Shown here: one piece after another, positions 1 through 8,538 of the stretch
How positions within the stretch are numbered: the first letter of the stretch is position 1
Layout: each line of letters opens with the position of its first letter
Assembly: GCA_902776435.1 (NCBI GenBank)
Contig: CACYQB010000017.1
Span: 44,558 to 108,557 of the forward strand
Direction of reading: 5' to 3'
DNA: 64,000 nucleotides
Origin: an uncultured Bacteroidales bacterium
GTDB taxonomy: Bacteria; Bacteroidota; Bacteroidia; Bacteroidales; Muribaculaceae
Notes under the pieces: model-generated
What the model was told of the DNA's origin: nothing
Databases searched by the model: none
What the model saw: the letters and a program-made list of their open reading frames with translations, nothing else
Translations under genes and position numbers: made by a program

Positions 1-1
1 T

Positions 2-619
2 GCTCTCATGGACAATAGCGACTGCATGAGTGGTGAAGCCCTCACGCTCAAGCCGGGTGATGCCCGCACGGTGAGCATTGCACTCGACAACGAGATGACC
101 TACTGTGCATTCCAGCTCGACCTGCAACTGCCCGACGGGCTGACGGCAAGCAATTTTGCATTGACCGACCGCGCTGGCAACCACGCCTTCGATATGGACA
201 ACATCGGTAACGGCAAGATTCGCGTCCTGTGCTACTCCATCCAGTTCGAGCCCATCAGTGGCAATAGCGGGGCACTGCTGACCTTTGATGTAACGGCCAA
301 TAATGACGTCACGGGAGACATTACCGTGGACAATATCGAACTCGTCACCACCACTTGCCAGACCGCCCTGCTGGATGGATTTGCCATCGGTGTGAACAAG
401 TCCAGTGCCGTCAACGAGATAACTGCCAACGTGAAGATCTATAGCGACGGGCACAATATCATCATCGAGACACCCGTAGCAACGACGGCAACAGTCAGCG
501 ACATTGCCGGACACACAAGCAGCATCGAACTGACTGCCGGCCGCAACACTATCCCCACCAACGGCGGATTCCACTTCGTTACCGTCAATGGCCAGTCCGC
601 GAAACTGTTGACAAAATAA
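2..619 (+). CDS. Cohesin-like secreted protein, 5' end cut off by the window
   Basis: The frame is open to the left edge, so the protein is probably partial and lacks its signal peptide or upstream domains. The visible part starts with a cohesin-like beta-sandwich (PGDARTVSIALDNE, then PDGLTASNFALTDR and NSGALLTFDV), closely matching the protein at 790-1440. The last 65 or so residues (VKIYSDGHNIIIE, then AGRNTI and a final KLLTK) resemble the small C-terminal sorting-like domain common on secreted Bacteroidetes proteins, although the usual YPNP start is missing. Here it takes the place of the dockerin pair of its neighbour. The role is not known. A surface-held cohesin-like module that receives dockerin proteins is an inference. 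Confidence 0.7.
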   Translation, partial: ALMDNSDCMSGEALTLKPGDARTVSIALDNEMTYCAFQLDLQLPDGLTASNFALTDRAGNHAFDMDNIGNGKIRVLCYSIQFEPISGNSGALLTFDVTANNDVTGDITVDNIELVTTTCQTALLDGFAIGVNKSSAVNEITANVKIYSDGHNIIIETPVATTATVSDIAGHTSSIELTAGRNTIPTNGGFHFVTVNGQSAKLLTK

Positions 620-644
620 CGAGGCATCAGGTATTCAATCATGT

Positions 645-753
645 AATGTGAGTTCGATGAAGATATTTACGATGATTCAAAGCGGCAATTACTCCCCTCT
701 CACCCTAGAAAGGGATTTGAGTGCCAGCACATTGTTTTCATCGAACTCACATT
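645..753. mobile_element. MITE-like element, copy A (short form)
   Basis: The ends are a perfect 17-base inverted repeat: aatgtgagttcgatgaa at 645-661 and its complement at 737-753. The interior holds a decayed piece of the CTCCCCTCT core seen in the longer copies at 26853, 32149 and 47421. No coding sequence is present. The element lies between the tandem cohesin-like genes. Confidence 0.6.
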
Positions 754-789
754 ATTAATTATTAATTTATTAAAAGATGATTTAGGAAA

Positions 790-1440
790 ATGAAAAGATT
801 ATTGTTATTGAGCATGATGTTTAGGGTAGCACTGTGGGGTGCAGCTACCGACCGTTTTTATATAGAAGATTTCTCCATTTCCCCTGGTGAGACGCGCACG
901 GTGAGTATCCTGCTGGACAACGAGGCGGAATATACCGCCTTCCAGTGTGACGTCTGCCTGCCCGAGGGATTGACAGCGAGCAATTTCGCGTTGACCAACC
1001 GCAAAGCCTCCAATCACACCTTCTCGACAAGTGTACTCGGTGAAGGGAGTGCCTACAGGCTCCTCTCCTACTCACTCAACCTCAAGCCCTACAGCGGCAA
1101 CAGCGGTGCACTCGTGACCTTTGACATCACAGCGGGAGAAGATTTCGTTGAAAGCGCAACGATTAGATTGCGTAACGTGGAGTTCACCACAACGGCAGGT
1201 GCCGAAATCCCTTTTAGCAATGAGCAGTGCACGGTGACGTATGTTGCTGCAAGCAAAAAAGGAGATGTGAACAATGACGGCAAAGTCACCATCAGTGATG
1301 TGACCGCGCTCATCGACTATCTGCTGGGTGGTGATGAGAGCCAGATTAACCTGGGCAATGCGGATGTAAACGATAGCCAGGGCATCACCATCGCCGACGT
1401 CACCGCACTCATTGACTTGCTGCTCTCCAACGGCGCATAA
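790..1440 (+). CDS. Cohesin-like domain protein with C-terminal dockerin-like pair
   Basis: The 216 residues begin with a short signal peptide (about 1-19). Residues about 25-150 form a cohesin-like beta-sandwich (SPGETRTVSILLDNE, LPEGLTASNFALTNR, NSGALVTFDITAG). Residues about 156-214 carry two dockerin type I-like calcium loops (GDVNNDGKVTISDV and ADVNDSQGITIADV), each followed by a TALIDxLL helix. In clostridia, cohesins and dockerins normally sit on different partners, so having both on one short chain could allow chain building or self-assembly. The second loop lacks the full DxNxDG pattern and may bind calcium poorly. It is a tandem paralogue of the preceding gene. The binding activity is inferred. 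Confidence 0.7.
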   Translation: MKRLLLLSMMFRVALWGAATDRFYIEDFSISPGETRTVSILLDNEAEYTAFQCDVCLPEGLTASNFALTNRKASNHTFSTSVLGEGSAYRLLSYSLNLKPYSGNSGALVTFDITAGEDFVESATIRLRNVEFTTTAGAEIPFSNEQCTVTYVAASKKGDVNNDGKVTISDVTALIDYLLGGDESQINLGNADVNDSQGITIADVTALIDLLLSNGA

Positions 1441-1506
1441 CAAGTTAGCTTGCAAGGGACAACTCTAGAACAAGGATTGCTTGTTTGAGTATTTAGTCTG
1501 CTGACT

Positions 1507-1538
1507 CTTGGTAAAAAGATGGAAAGTTGCTACATTTG
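1507..1538 (+). promoter_or_regulatory. Bacteroidetes-type promoter for the GT2 gene
   Basis: A -33 TTG at 1508-1510 is followed by 20 bases and a -7 box TACATTTG at 1531-1538. This leaves a leader of about 30 bases before the ATG at 1572. Confidence 0.7.
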
Positions 1539-1571
1539 CGGATAGAAAAGAAAAAACAGGTAACTTAATCC

Positions 1572-2519
1572 ATGATGAAGAAAATATCCATTCTGATTCC
1601 TTGCTATAATGAGGAGCAATCATTGCCACTATTGTATCCTGAGTTAAAAAAACTCATGGAATCAAATAGCGGCTATGAGTGGGAACTCATGTTTGTCAAT
1701 GACGGCAGCAAAGATAATACCCTTGAGGAACTGAAAGAATTAAGAGAGACAGACACCAGGGTAAACTATATCGATTTGTCACGCAACTTCGGCAAAGAAA
1801 CGGCCATGTTGGCTGGTTTTGACTATGTAACAGGAGATTGCACGGTCATCATCGATGCCGACCTGCAGCATCCCCCTACGTTGATTCCCGATATGATCAA
1901 ACTGTGGGAAGAAGGATATGAGGATGTGTATGCCAAGCGCAAGTCAAGGGGCAAGGAGAGCTGGCTGCGCAAGCGTCTGTCACTGCAGTTCTATAAGTTG
2001 CTGCAGAGTTCATCACGATTTGACGTACTGCAGAACGTGGGCGATTTCCGGCTCTTGGACCGCAAGTGCATCAAAGCGCTGAAGAAGCTGCGCGAAAGTG
2101 AACGATACACCAAGGGCATGTATTGCTGGATCGGATTCAAGAAGAAAGAGATTGAATTTGACCAGGGCGACCGGGTTGCAGGTGAATCATCCTGGAATTA
2201 TCACCAACTGTTCTCGCTGGCGATTGACGGCATCACATCATTCACCAATGTTCCGTTGCGCATTTCAACCATCACGGGCATCATCGTCTCGATGCTGGCC
2301 TTCCTATACATGGCTTGGGTTTTCATCAATGCCCTCATTTGGGGAGATCCCGTGCAGGGCTACCCCACCCTTGTGACACTCATCCTGTTCCTGGGTGGAG
2401 TTCAACTGTTATCGCTAGGCATCATCGGCGAATACATTGGCCGCATCTATAACGAGACCAAAAACCGGCCTAACTACCTGGTCCGTGATTTTAACGGCAA
2501 CACTGATATCGATCCGTAA
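1572..2519 (+). CDS. Family 2 glycosyltransferase, GtrB/DPM1-like, membrane anchored
   Basis: This 315-residue protein has the GT-A fold of polyprenyl-phosphate sugar transferases. The N-terminus ISILIPCYNEE binds the nucleotide sugar, and DADLQH at 95-100 is the metal-binding DxD motif. Two membrane segments near residues 235-257 and 270-292 anchor the C-terminus, as in GtrB. Family members move a sugar from UDP or GDP to undecaprenyl phosphate at the inner membrane, for later use on surface polysaccharides. The sugar cannot be read from the sequence. The SusA-like gene follows after 21 bases, so the two may share a transcript although their pathways differ. Confidence 0.88.
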   Translation: MMKKISILIPCYNEEQSLPLLYPELKKLMESNSGYEWELMFVNDGSKDNTLEELKELRETDTRVNYIDLSRNFGKETAMLAGFDYVTGDCTVIIDADLQHPPTLIPDMIKLWEEGYEDVYAKRKSRGKESWLRKRLSLQFYKLLQSSSRFDVLQNVGDFRLLDRKCIKALKKLRESERYTKGMYCWIGFKKKEIEFDQGDRVAGESSWNYHQLFSLAIDGITSFTNVPLRISTITGIIVSMLAFLYMAWVFINALIWGDPVQGYPTLVTLILFLGGVQLLSLGIIGEYIGRIYNETKNRPNYLVRDFNGNTDIDP

Positions 2520-2540
2520 AGTAATTCTATATAACCAAAA

Positions 2541-4400
2541 ATGAAAAGATTATTATTGTTGATGGCTGTGGCATTGGGAATGCTGACTGGCCATGCAGCG
2601 GTCAAGGTGGACCGCATCGAGCCCACTAACTGGTATGTGGGCATGAAGAATCCCAGCGTTCAGCTCATGGTTTATGGCGAAGGCATCCGCGATGCCGAGG
2701 TGACCATCGACTATGCGGGCGTGGCGCTCGACAGCCTGGTAAGGCTGGATTCACCGAATTATCTGCTGATTTATCTGAATACCCGCGACGCCCAGCCTGG
2801 CACGATGGAAATGACCTTCAAGCAGGGGCGTAGCAAGAAGAAAGTGAAATACCAACTGCTCGCCCGCGAGATGAGCGGCGACAAGCGCAAGGGCTTCACC
2901 AATGCCGATGTGCTCTACATGCTGATGCCTGACCGCTTTGCCGACGGCAATCCCGCCAACAACCAGATTGCAGGCATGGAGGCCTACAAGAACGACAGGA
3001 CGCAGCCTAGCCTGCGCCATGGCGGTGATATCGAGGGCATCAGGCAGCATCTGGATTACTTCACCCAATTGGGCGTAACCGCCTTGTGGTTCACCCCCGT
3101 ACTGGAAAACAATTCACCCGACGGCCACAATCACTCGACTTACCACGGCTATGCCACGACCAACTACTACCGTGTGGATCCGCGCTTCGGCACCAACGAA
3201 GAGTACCGTCGCCTGTGTGACGAGGCCCACAGCCGTGGCCTCAAGGTGGTGATGGACATGATCTTCAACCATTGCGGCGATTACCACCCCTGGCTCAAGG
3301 ATATGCCCAGCCATGACTGGTTCAACCAGCCCGACTACAAGAACAACTACCTGCAGACGAGCTACAAGCTCACCCCCGTCATGGACCCCTATGCCAGCGA
3401 AATCGATCTCAAGGAGACCGTCGAGGGCTGGTTTGTGCGCTCCATGCCCGACTTGAACCACCACAACGTGCATGTGATGAACTACCTGATCCAGAACAGC
3501 ATCTGGTGGATTGAAACCGTTGGCATCGACGGCATCAGGATGGACACCTACCCCTATGCCTACGCTGACGCGATGGCCCGATGGATGAAACGCCTCGACA
3601 CTGAGTACCCCAACTTCAATACCGTGGGCGAGACCTGGGTTGAGAATCCGGCCTATACAGCAGCCTGGCAGAAAGGCAACAAGATGGGCAAGCCCGAGAG
3701 CTACCTCAAGACGGTGATGGACTTCTCCTTCTACGAGAAAGTTGACAGCGCGCGACACGAGGAGACCGATGGCTGGTGGCGTGGCTACAACCGCGTGTAT
3801 AACAGCCTGTGCCTGGACTACCTCTATCCCAAGCCCGAAAACGTGATGGCCTTTATCGAGAATCATGATACCGACCGCTACCTGCACGACGGCCAAGACG
3901 TTGATGCGCTGAAACAGGCGTTGGCCCTCCTGCTCACCATCAAGCGCATCCCGCAATTGTACTACGGCACCGAAGTGCTCATGAACGGCACCAAACGAAT
4001 CACCGACGGCAACGTGCGCAAGGACTTCCCCGGCGGTTTCCCTGGTGATGCACAGAACGCCTTTACCGCCGAGGGCCGCACCCCTGCCCAGAACGACATG
4101 TTCAACTGGCTGAGTGCCTTGCTGCATTGGCGCCAGGGCAACGATGTCATCATCAAGGGCAAGATGACCCAGTTCATCCCCAAGGACGGCATCTATGTCG
4201 TTGCCCGCAGCTATCAGGGTCGCCATGCCGTGACGATCATCAATGGGACAACCTCTCAGCGCCAGATGCAACTTGACCGCTATCAAGAAGTCTTCGGCAA
4301 TGCCACCATGGCCCGCGACGTTCCCACCGGCAAGACCATCAATCTCACTGATGGCGCTATCACCCTGCCCGCCCGCGGCACCCTCGTGCTCGAGTTCTAA
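2541..4400 (+). CDS. susA: SusA-like neopullulanase, GH13
   Basis: The 619 residues match the length and layout of Bacteroides SusA: a signal peptide (1-19), an N-terminal beta-sandwich to about residue 110, a GH13 barrel and a C-terminal all-beta domain. The GH13 motifs are complete: nucleophile Asp335 (GIRMDTYPY), acid/base Glu364 (TVGETW) and stabiliser Asp443 (IENHDTDR). No lipobox is present, so it should be a soluble periplasmic enzyme that cuts imported malto-oligosaccharides to glucose and short products. It lies about 6 kb from the susCDEF operon, downstream of a GT2 gene. No LacI-type operator was seen nearby. Confidence 0.9.
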   Translation: MKRLLLLMAVALGMLTGHAAVKVDRIEPTNWYVGMKNPSVQLMVYGEGIRDAEVTIDYAGVALDSLVRLDSPNYLLIYLNTRDAQPGTMEMTFKQGRSKKKVKYQLLAREMSGDKRKGFTNADVLYMLMPDRFADGNPANNQIAGMEAYKNDRTQPSLRHGGDIEGIRQHLDYFTQLGVTALWFTPVLENNSPDGHNHSTYHGYATTNYYRVDPRFGTNEEYRRLCDEAHSRGLKVVMDMIFNHCGDYHPWLKDMPSHDWFNQPDYKNNYLQTSYKLTPVMDPYASEIDLKETVEGWFVRSMPDLNHHNVHVMNYLIQNSIWWIETVGIDGIRMDTYPYAYADAMARWMKRLDTEYPNFNTVGETWVENPAYTAAWQKGNKMGKPESYLKTVMDFSFYEKVDSARHEETDGWWRGYNRVYNSLCLDYLYPKPENVMAFIENHDTDRYLHDGQDVDALKQALALLLTIKRIPQLYYGTEVLMNGTKRITDGNVRKDFPGGFPGDAQNAFTAEGRTPAQNDMFNWLSALLHWRQGNDVIIKGKMTQFIPKDGIYVVARSYQGRHAVTIINGTTSQRQMQLDRYQEVFGNATMARDVPTGKTINLTDGAITLPARGTLVLEF

Positions 4401-4434
4401 TCTGGATGCATTAGTCAATTAATCTCAATTAACT

Positions 4435-4466
4435 ATTGCATAGTAATATAATAATAGGTACTTTTG
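4435..4466 (+). promoter_or_regulatory. Promoter for the methyltransferase gene
   Basis: A -33 ATTG ends at 4438; after 20 bases comes the -7 box TACTTTTG at 4459-4466. The ATG at 4492 lies 26 bases downstream. Confidence 0.7.
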
Positions 4467-4491
4467 CAACAGATAATTCAATAAATCCAAG

Positions 4492-5118
4492 ATGGCCAAA
4501 ATTCATCGATATTATAGACGAGGAGGTCACCCTAGAGGATTCTGGGGCAGACGGGCTCTTATGTCCATGAACGGCAAGAGCCACGAGGCATTGCCCAAAT
4601 GGGTGTTTGACCAAATCAACTTGAATGACAACTTGCGTATCCTTGACATAGGTTGTGGAGGCGGAGGCAATGTCAGGCGCATGCATGAAATGTGCCCCAA
4701 CGGCCACGTGACAGGGCTTGACATCTCAAGGATTGCGGTGGAGATGACCACCGACGAGAACTACCCTGCCATCAAGGACGGTTTCTGCCTGGTCGTTGGC
4801 GGCAATGCGGTACAGATGCCGCTCGCCAAGGAGATTTTTGACCTGGTGACCGCCTTTGAAACCATTTACTACTGGTCCACGATTGACGGAGGATTTGCCG
4901 AGGCCTATCGAGTGCTCAAACCAGGAGGCATGTTTGTTGTCGCTAATGAGCTTGACGGCTTGGATCCCGAACACGAGATCCTGGCCCGCAGAGTGGGTCC
5001 CATGCGCGTTTATTCCCCCGATGAGATTAAGTTGAGCCTTTCAGAGGCTGGTTTTAAAGATATCACTGTCAACCATGACGAGCAGCGGGGCTTCTTGTGC
5101 GTCACAGCAAAAAAATAA
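4492..5118 (+). CDS. Class I SAM-dependent methyltransferase
   Basis: This cytoplasmic protein has 208 residues. The SAM-binding motif I is LDIGCGGGGN at 51-60, and the acidic end of strand 2 is in TGLDIS. The later motif VLKPGGMFVVANE is typical of Methyltransf_11/25-type enzymes. The substrate is unknown. It has its own promoter and a clear terminator at 5161-5193, so it is transcribed alone. Confidence 0.85.
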   Translation: MAKIHRYYRRGGHPRGFWGRRALMSMNGKSHEALPKWVFDQINLNDNLRILDIGCGGGGNVRRMHEMCPNGHVTGLDISRIAVEMTTDENYPAIKDGFCLVVGGNAVQMPLAKEIFDLVTAFETIYYWSTIDGGFAEAYRVLKPGGMFVVANELDGLDPEHEILARRVGPMRVYSPDEIKLSLSEAGFKDITVNHDEQRGFLCVTAKK

Positions 5119-5160
5119 GCCTCCGCTCCATCCAATGATTGTCACATTACATCTTTTCAA

Positions 5161-5193
5161 AAAAAACTGACTCCCATTTCGAGTCAGTTTTTT
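5161..5193 (+). terminator. Intrinsic terminator after the methyltransferase gene
   Basis: A 10-base stem, aaactgactc with gagtcagttt, has a 7-base loop and ends in a run of T. The T run also supplies the -33 box of the next promoter. Confidence 0.85.
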
Positions 5194-5223
5194 GTGTCAC
5201 CTCCATATTTCTTAGTAATTTTG
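5191..5223 (+). promoter_or_regulatory. Promoter for the deacetylase-GT87 pair, overlapping the terminator
   Basis: TTTG at 5191-5194, 21 bases, then TAATTTTG at 5216-5223. Transcription should begin near 5228, only about 5 bases before the ATG at 5233. Confidence 0.7.
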
Positions 5224-5232
5224 CGCCCTGTT

Positions 5233-6051
5233 ATGAGTAAAGCCAATTTGATATTATTGAGTTTTGACACCGAAGAGTTTGACTTGCCTCGGGAACAAGG
5301 TGTGGACATCGATTTTGAAAAAAGTATTGAGGTCTCGGCTGCAGGCTCCCGTCTCATCCTGGATACATTGAAGCAAAACCAGGTGAAGGCCACCTTCTTC
5401 TGCACCGCAAACTTTGCCCAGCATGCACCCGACATCATGCAGCGCATCATCAACGAGGGGCATGAGGTAGCATGTCACGGCGTGGATCATTTCCAGCCCA
5501 AAGAGAGTGACCCCAGACAATCCAAGGAGACCATCGAGCGTCTAACACAAGCCACTGCATACGGCTACCGCCAACCCCGCATGTTCGCTGTCGATGACGA
5601 GGAACTGGAGCGCATCGGCTACCTCTATAATTCATCCCTGCATCCCGCTTTCATTCCTGGCAGATATATGCATCTGGACGTGCCACGCACCCCATTCTAT
5701 AAGGGAAAGGTACTGCAGATTCCCGCATCGGTGACACCATGGCTGCGCCTGCCTGTATTCTGGCTGGCCTGCCACAACTACCCGATGTGGCTCTACAAGA
5801 AGTTAATACTCTGGACTCTGCGTCACGATGGCCAGTTTGTCATCTACTTCCATCCCTGGGAATACTACCCACTGAAGGAACATCCCGAATGGAAGATACC
5901 TTATATCATCAAGCGTAACTCAGGAACCGCTGCCATCAACCGCTTGGACACCCTCATCAAGACCTTCAAACGGCACGGGGCACAATTTGTCACATATACA
6001 GAGTTTACACAGCATTTCAACAAAACCACCCACTCATCCTCAGCAAAATGA
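5233..6051 (+). CDS. Polysaccharide deacetylase family protein (NodB-like)
   Basis: The 272 residues match the carbohydrate esterase 4 / NodB fold. The metal motif FDTEEFD is at 11-17, KATFF marks the barrel core near 52-56, and HGVDH at 82-86 gives the two metal-binding His. No signal peptide is evident from this start. An in-frame GTG at 5194 would give a longer product but lies on the promoter, so I chose ATG 5233. The stop overlaps the next start (ATGA), so it is coupled to the GT87-like gene. Together they suggest building or trimming of an envelope polysaccharide. The substrate is unknown. Confidence 0.82.
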   Translation: MSKANLILLSFDTEEFDLPREQGVDIDFEKSIEVSAAGSRLILDTLKQNQVKATFFCTANFAQHAPDIMQRIINEGHEVACHGVDHFQPKESDPRQSKETIERLTQATAYGYRQPRMFAVDDEELERIGYLYNSSLHPAFIPGRYMHLDVPRTPFYKGKVLQIPASVTPWLRLPVFWLACHNYPMWLYKKLILWTLRHDGQFVIYFHPWEYYPLKEHPEWKIPYIIKRNSGTAAINRLDTLIKTFKRHGAQFVTYTEFTQHFNKTTHSSSAK

Positions 6052-7187
6052 CGCTAAAACTGAACGACAGCATCAAGCGAAACCCTAAGATCTCGGTTTA
6101 CATCCTGGGACTCATCGTGGCTATCATCGCCACAGCGATTGAAACCATCAGGTTGCGGTATGCCAACTACCTTGTATATACCGACTCGACACTGGATTTC
6201 TGGACTGGAGTCAATCCTTATACGATGGACTTTGTAGAGGCACACGGACGTTATTTCCTATATACACCGGTCTTCTCGGTGCTCTACTGGCCCATTGCCA
6301 TGCTGCCCAAGTGGTTGGGACCGTTTGTCTGGAATCTAGGCAACTACACCTTGTTTGCCCTGTCGATATTCACCCTTCCCAAGCGTTATGACGCCTACAA
6401 GGTGAAGATTTTCCTTTTTCTGCTGCTGGTGCTCGAGCAGAGCATTTTCCCGTTCCAGTATAACATTGTAGTAGCCTATATCTTCCTGTTCTCGTTCAGT
6501 CTGCTGGAACGTGGCAAGGGGTTCTGGGCCGTGTTGCTGATCATGATATCGGCAACGACCAAGGTGTATGGCATCGTGGAGTTACTGATCCTGTTCTGCT
6601 ATCCTAAGCCTTTCCGTCGGCTCGCTCTTGCCGCACTCATCGGCATCCTGCTGCTCATCTCACCAGCCATCAAGGTGGGCATTGACGGTCTCATCCCCTG
6701 CTACATGAACTGGTGGAACATGCTGTCACAGCACCAGAGCAGCGACACCTTTGCGTCACTGCTTTATGCCTATCCGTTAAGATACATCCTGGACCATTAC
6801 CGCATTGTGCAACTTGTGACTGTAGGCCTGATTATCGTCTTGTTCTTTGTGAAACACAATCGGTGGCACGAGTTTGAGTTCCGTGCCACAACGCTCGGCG
6901 TCCTCATGGGTTGGATCATTCTGTTTGGCGACTCATCTGAGGTTCACACCTATCTCATTGCCCTGTCGGGTTACATGCTGTGGTATTACCTGCAGAAGCA
7001 TCACACCGTACTGGACAAAGTATTGTTCTGGGCACTGATCGTATTTTTCGGGTGCATACCCACCGATGTACTGGTGCCGTCCAGTGTTCACAACTTCCTG
7101 AACGGCACCCTATACATTAATGTCTATCTCTACACCATCGTGTGGTGCAAGATGGTCTGGTCGATGCTTACTGAACGAAATTCTTGA
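6048..7187 (+). CDS. GT87-like (DUF2029) integral membrane glycosyltransferase
   Basis: The 379-residue protein is mostly hydrophobic, with about nine to ten membrane segments. The first external loop carries the family's typical DFWTGVNPYTMDF and YTPVFSVLYWPIAML stretches, as in polyprenyl-phosphate-mannose-dependent mannosyltransferases. It starts inside the stop codon of the deacetylase gene, so translation is coupled. Its 3' end overlaps the convergent galactanase gene by 20 bases. The sugar donor and acceptor are unknown. Confidence 0.72.
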   Translation: MTLKLNDSIKRNPKISVYILGLIVAIIATAIETIRLRYANYLVYTDSTLDFWTGVNPYTMDFVEAHGRYFLYTPVFSVLYWPIAMLPKWLGPFVWNLGNYTLFALSIFTLPKRYDAYKVKIFLFLLLVLEQSIFPFQYNIVVAYIFLFSFSLLERGKGFWAVLLIMISATTKVYGIVELLILFCYPKPFRRLALAALIGILLLISPAIKVGIDGLIPCYMNWWNMLSQHQSSDTFASLLYAYPLRYILDHYRIVQLVTVGLIIVLFFVKHNRWHEFEFRATTLGVLMGWIILFGDSSEVHTYLIALSGYMLWYYLQKHHTVLDKVLFWALIVFFGCIPTDVLVPSSVHNFLNGTLYINVYLYTIVWCKMVWSMLTERNS

Positions 7188-8526
7188 GTTCGTAGAGGGC
7201 TGGTGTAGCCTTACCCGTCTCGTGGTCCCACAAACCGGCATTGTACCAGTTGTCGTTTACGTGTAAGATATTCCACAAACTTCCACCCAAGCCATACTCA
7301 TTGGCCTCGGGGAACCACCAGAACAAGCCCTTGACCTGGCGATAAGGCTTGATGCGGGCAACCAGGTCGGCGGTATACTTCCGCTGTCCCTCATAGGTCA
7401 ACGGCCACGTTGACGAGTAGTCCATGTCGCCCACCTTGTAGTGGTAACTGTATCCCGTCTCGACAATCATGATGTCCTTGTCAGGATAATTGTTGGCCAC
7501 GTTGTTTAGCGCATTGGATATCACTGACAAAGCCCCATGGAAATAAGGATAGTAGCTCAAGCCGATGATGTCATAGTCCACCTGCTTGTCACGCATCTGG
7601 TTATAGAAGTTGAGCATGATACTCGTTTTGGCGACACGCTCGGTGTGCAGGATAATCTTGGCGCGGGGGCATTCCTCGCGGCAGGCGCGGCCAGCAGCCT
7701 TGAGCAGATTGGTGAAGCGTTCCCAGTTGGTTTCATCACCACTATAGCATTTTAAGAGTTTATCAGCGGGAGTGCCCACGGGTCCCCAGCACATGCCATA
7801 ACTGATTTCATTTCCCGTCTGGATATAGTCGGGCATAGCGCCAGCGGCCTTGAGAGCCCTCAGGCAGTCACGGGTGTACTCATAGATCTTTTGGGTTAAA
7901 GCCTCGTCATCCAGGCCAGCCCACTCGGCAGGGGTAAACTGCTTGACAGGATCGGCCCAACTGTCACTATAGTGGAAATCGAGCATAAACTTCATGCCAG
8001 CCGCCTTGATGCGTTGTCCCAGCACCTTAACGGTGTCCAGGTTCTGAATGACACCTTGGCCCTTATCCTCAGCCGAGGCATTGGCGGGATTGACAAACAG
8101 ACGCACACGGGCAGCATTCCAGCCCTGCTCCTTGAGCCAAGGAATCACATCAGGGATAATCTGGCCGTTGATGTCATAGTAATGGGCATTGGTGACATTG
8201 TATTGCAGTGCCTTCTTCTGATGGGCCTCATACTTGGTCAACATGGAGATATCCCCACCCACGACTGGGCCGTTATACTCCTGTTCCCCACCGTTCAGGA
8301 TGATATCGATGACGGCATTCACATCAGCGATGCCCACCTCACCATCACCATCCACGTCACCGCTAATCTCAACATTACCCGAGAGAATCATATCGATGAC
8401 CGCATTCACATCGCTGATGGTCACCTCGCCGTCAGCGTTCACGTCCCCTTTCAGAACAGCATTGGCGTTGAATGCTATCAACGCCAGTGCCATTGTCAGG
8501 AATATGGTTCTAATCCTATTGTTCAT
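7168..8526 (-). CDS. GH53 endo-beta-1,4-galactanase with N-terminal dockerin-like pair
   Basis: The 452 residues begin with a signal peptide ending about residue 23 (FNANA). Two dockerin-like loops follow at about 26-80 (GDVNADGEVTISDV, GDVDGDGEVGIADV), then a GH53 barrel. The barrel shows the acid/base Glu in QTGNEISYGM and the nucleophile Glu in IMIVETGYSY. GH53 enzymes cut beta-1,4-galactan, as in pectin side chains. It starts 12 bases after the amylase gene, so the two share a transcript. A galactanase inside a starch locus is unusual and suggests use of mixed plant cell material. It is not a lipoprotein; if the dockerin works, it may hold the enzyme at the surface. Confidence 0.9.
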   Translation of the reverse strand: MNNRIRTIFLTMALALIAFNANAVLKGDVNADGEVTISDVNAVIDMILSGNVEISGDVDGDGEVGIADVNAVIDIILNGGEQEYNGPVVGGDISMLTKYEAHQKKALQYNVTNAHYYDINGQIIPDVIPWLKEQGWNAARVRLFVNPANASAEDKGQGVIQNLDTVKVLGQRIKAAGMKFMLDFHYSDSWADPVKQFTPAEWAGLDDEALTQKIYEYTRDCLRALKAAGAMPDYIQTGNEISYGMCWGPVGTPADKLLKCYSGDETNWERFTNLLKAAGRACREECPRAKIILHTERVAKTSIMLNFYNQMRDKQVDYDIIGLSYYPYFHGALSVISNALNNVANNYPDKDIMIVETGYSYHYKVGDMDYSSTWPLTYEGQRKYTADLVARIKPYRQVKGLFWWFPEANEYGLGGSLWNILHVNDNWYNAGLWDHETGKATPALYELKNFVQ

Positions 8527-8538
8527 TGGTTCCCTATC

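Noticed and set aside
3114-4418. Long minus-strand frame of 434 codons opposite susA
   Set aside because: It lies fully over a GH13 gene with complete catalytic motifs. Its composition is a mirror of GC-rich codons and shows no domain.
5194-5232. GTG start for the deacetylase at 5194
   Set aside because: The stretch contains the -33 and -7 boxes and part of the terminator T run, and adds no signal peptide.
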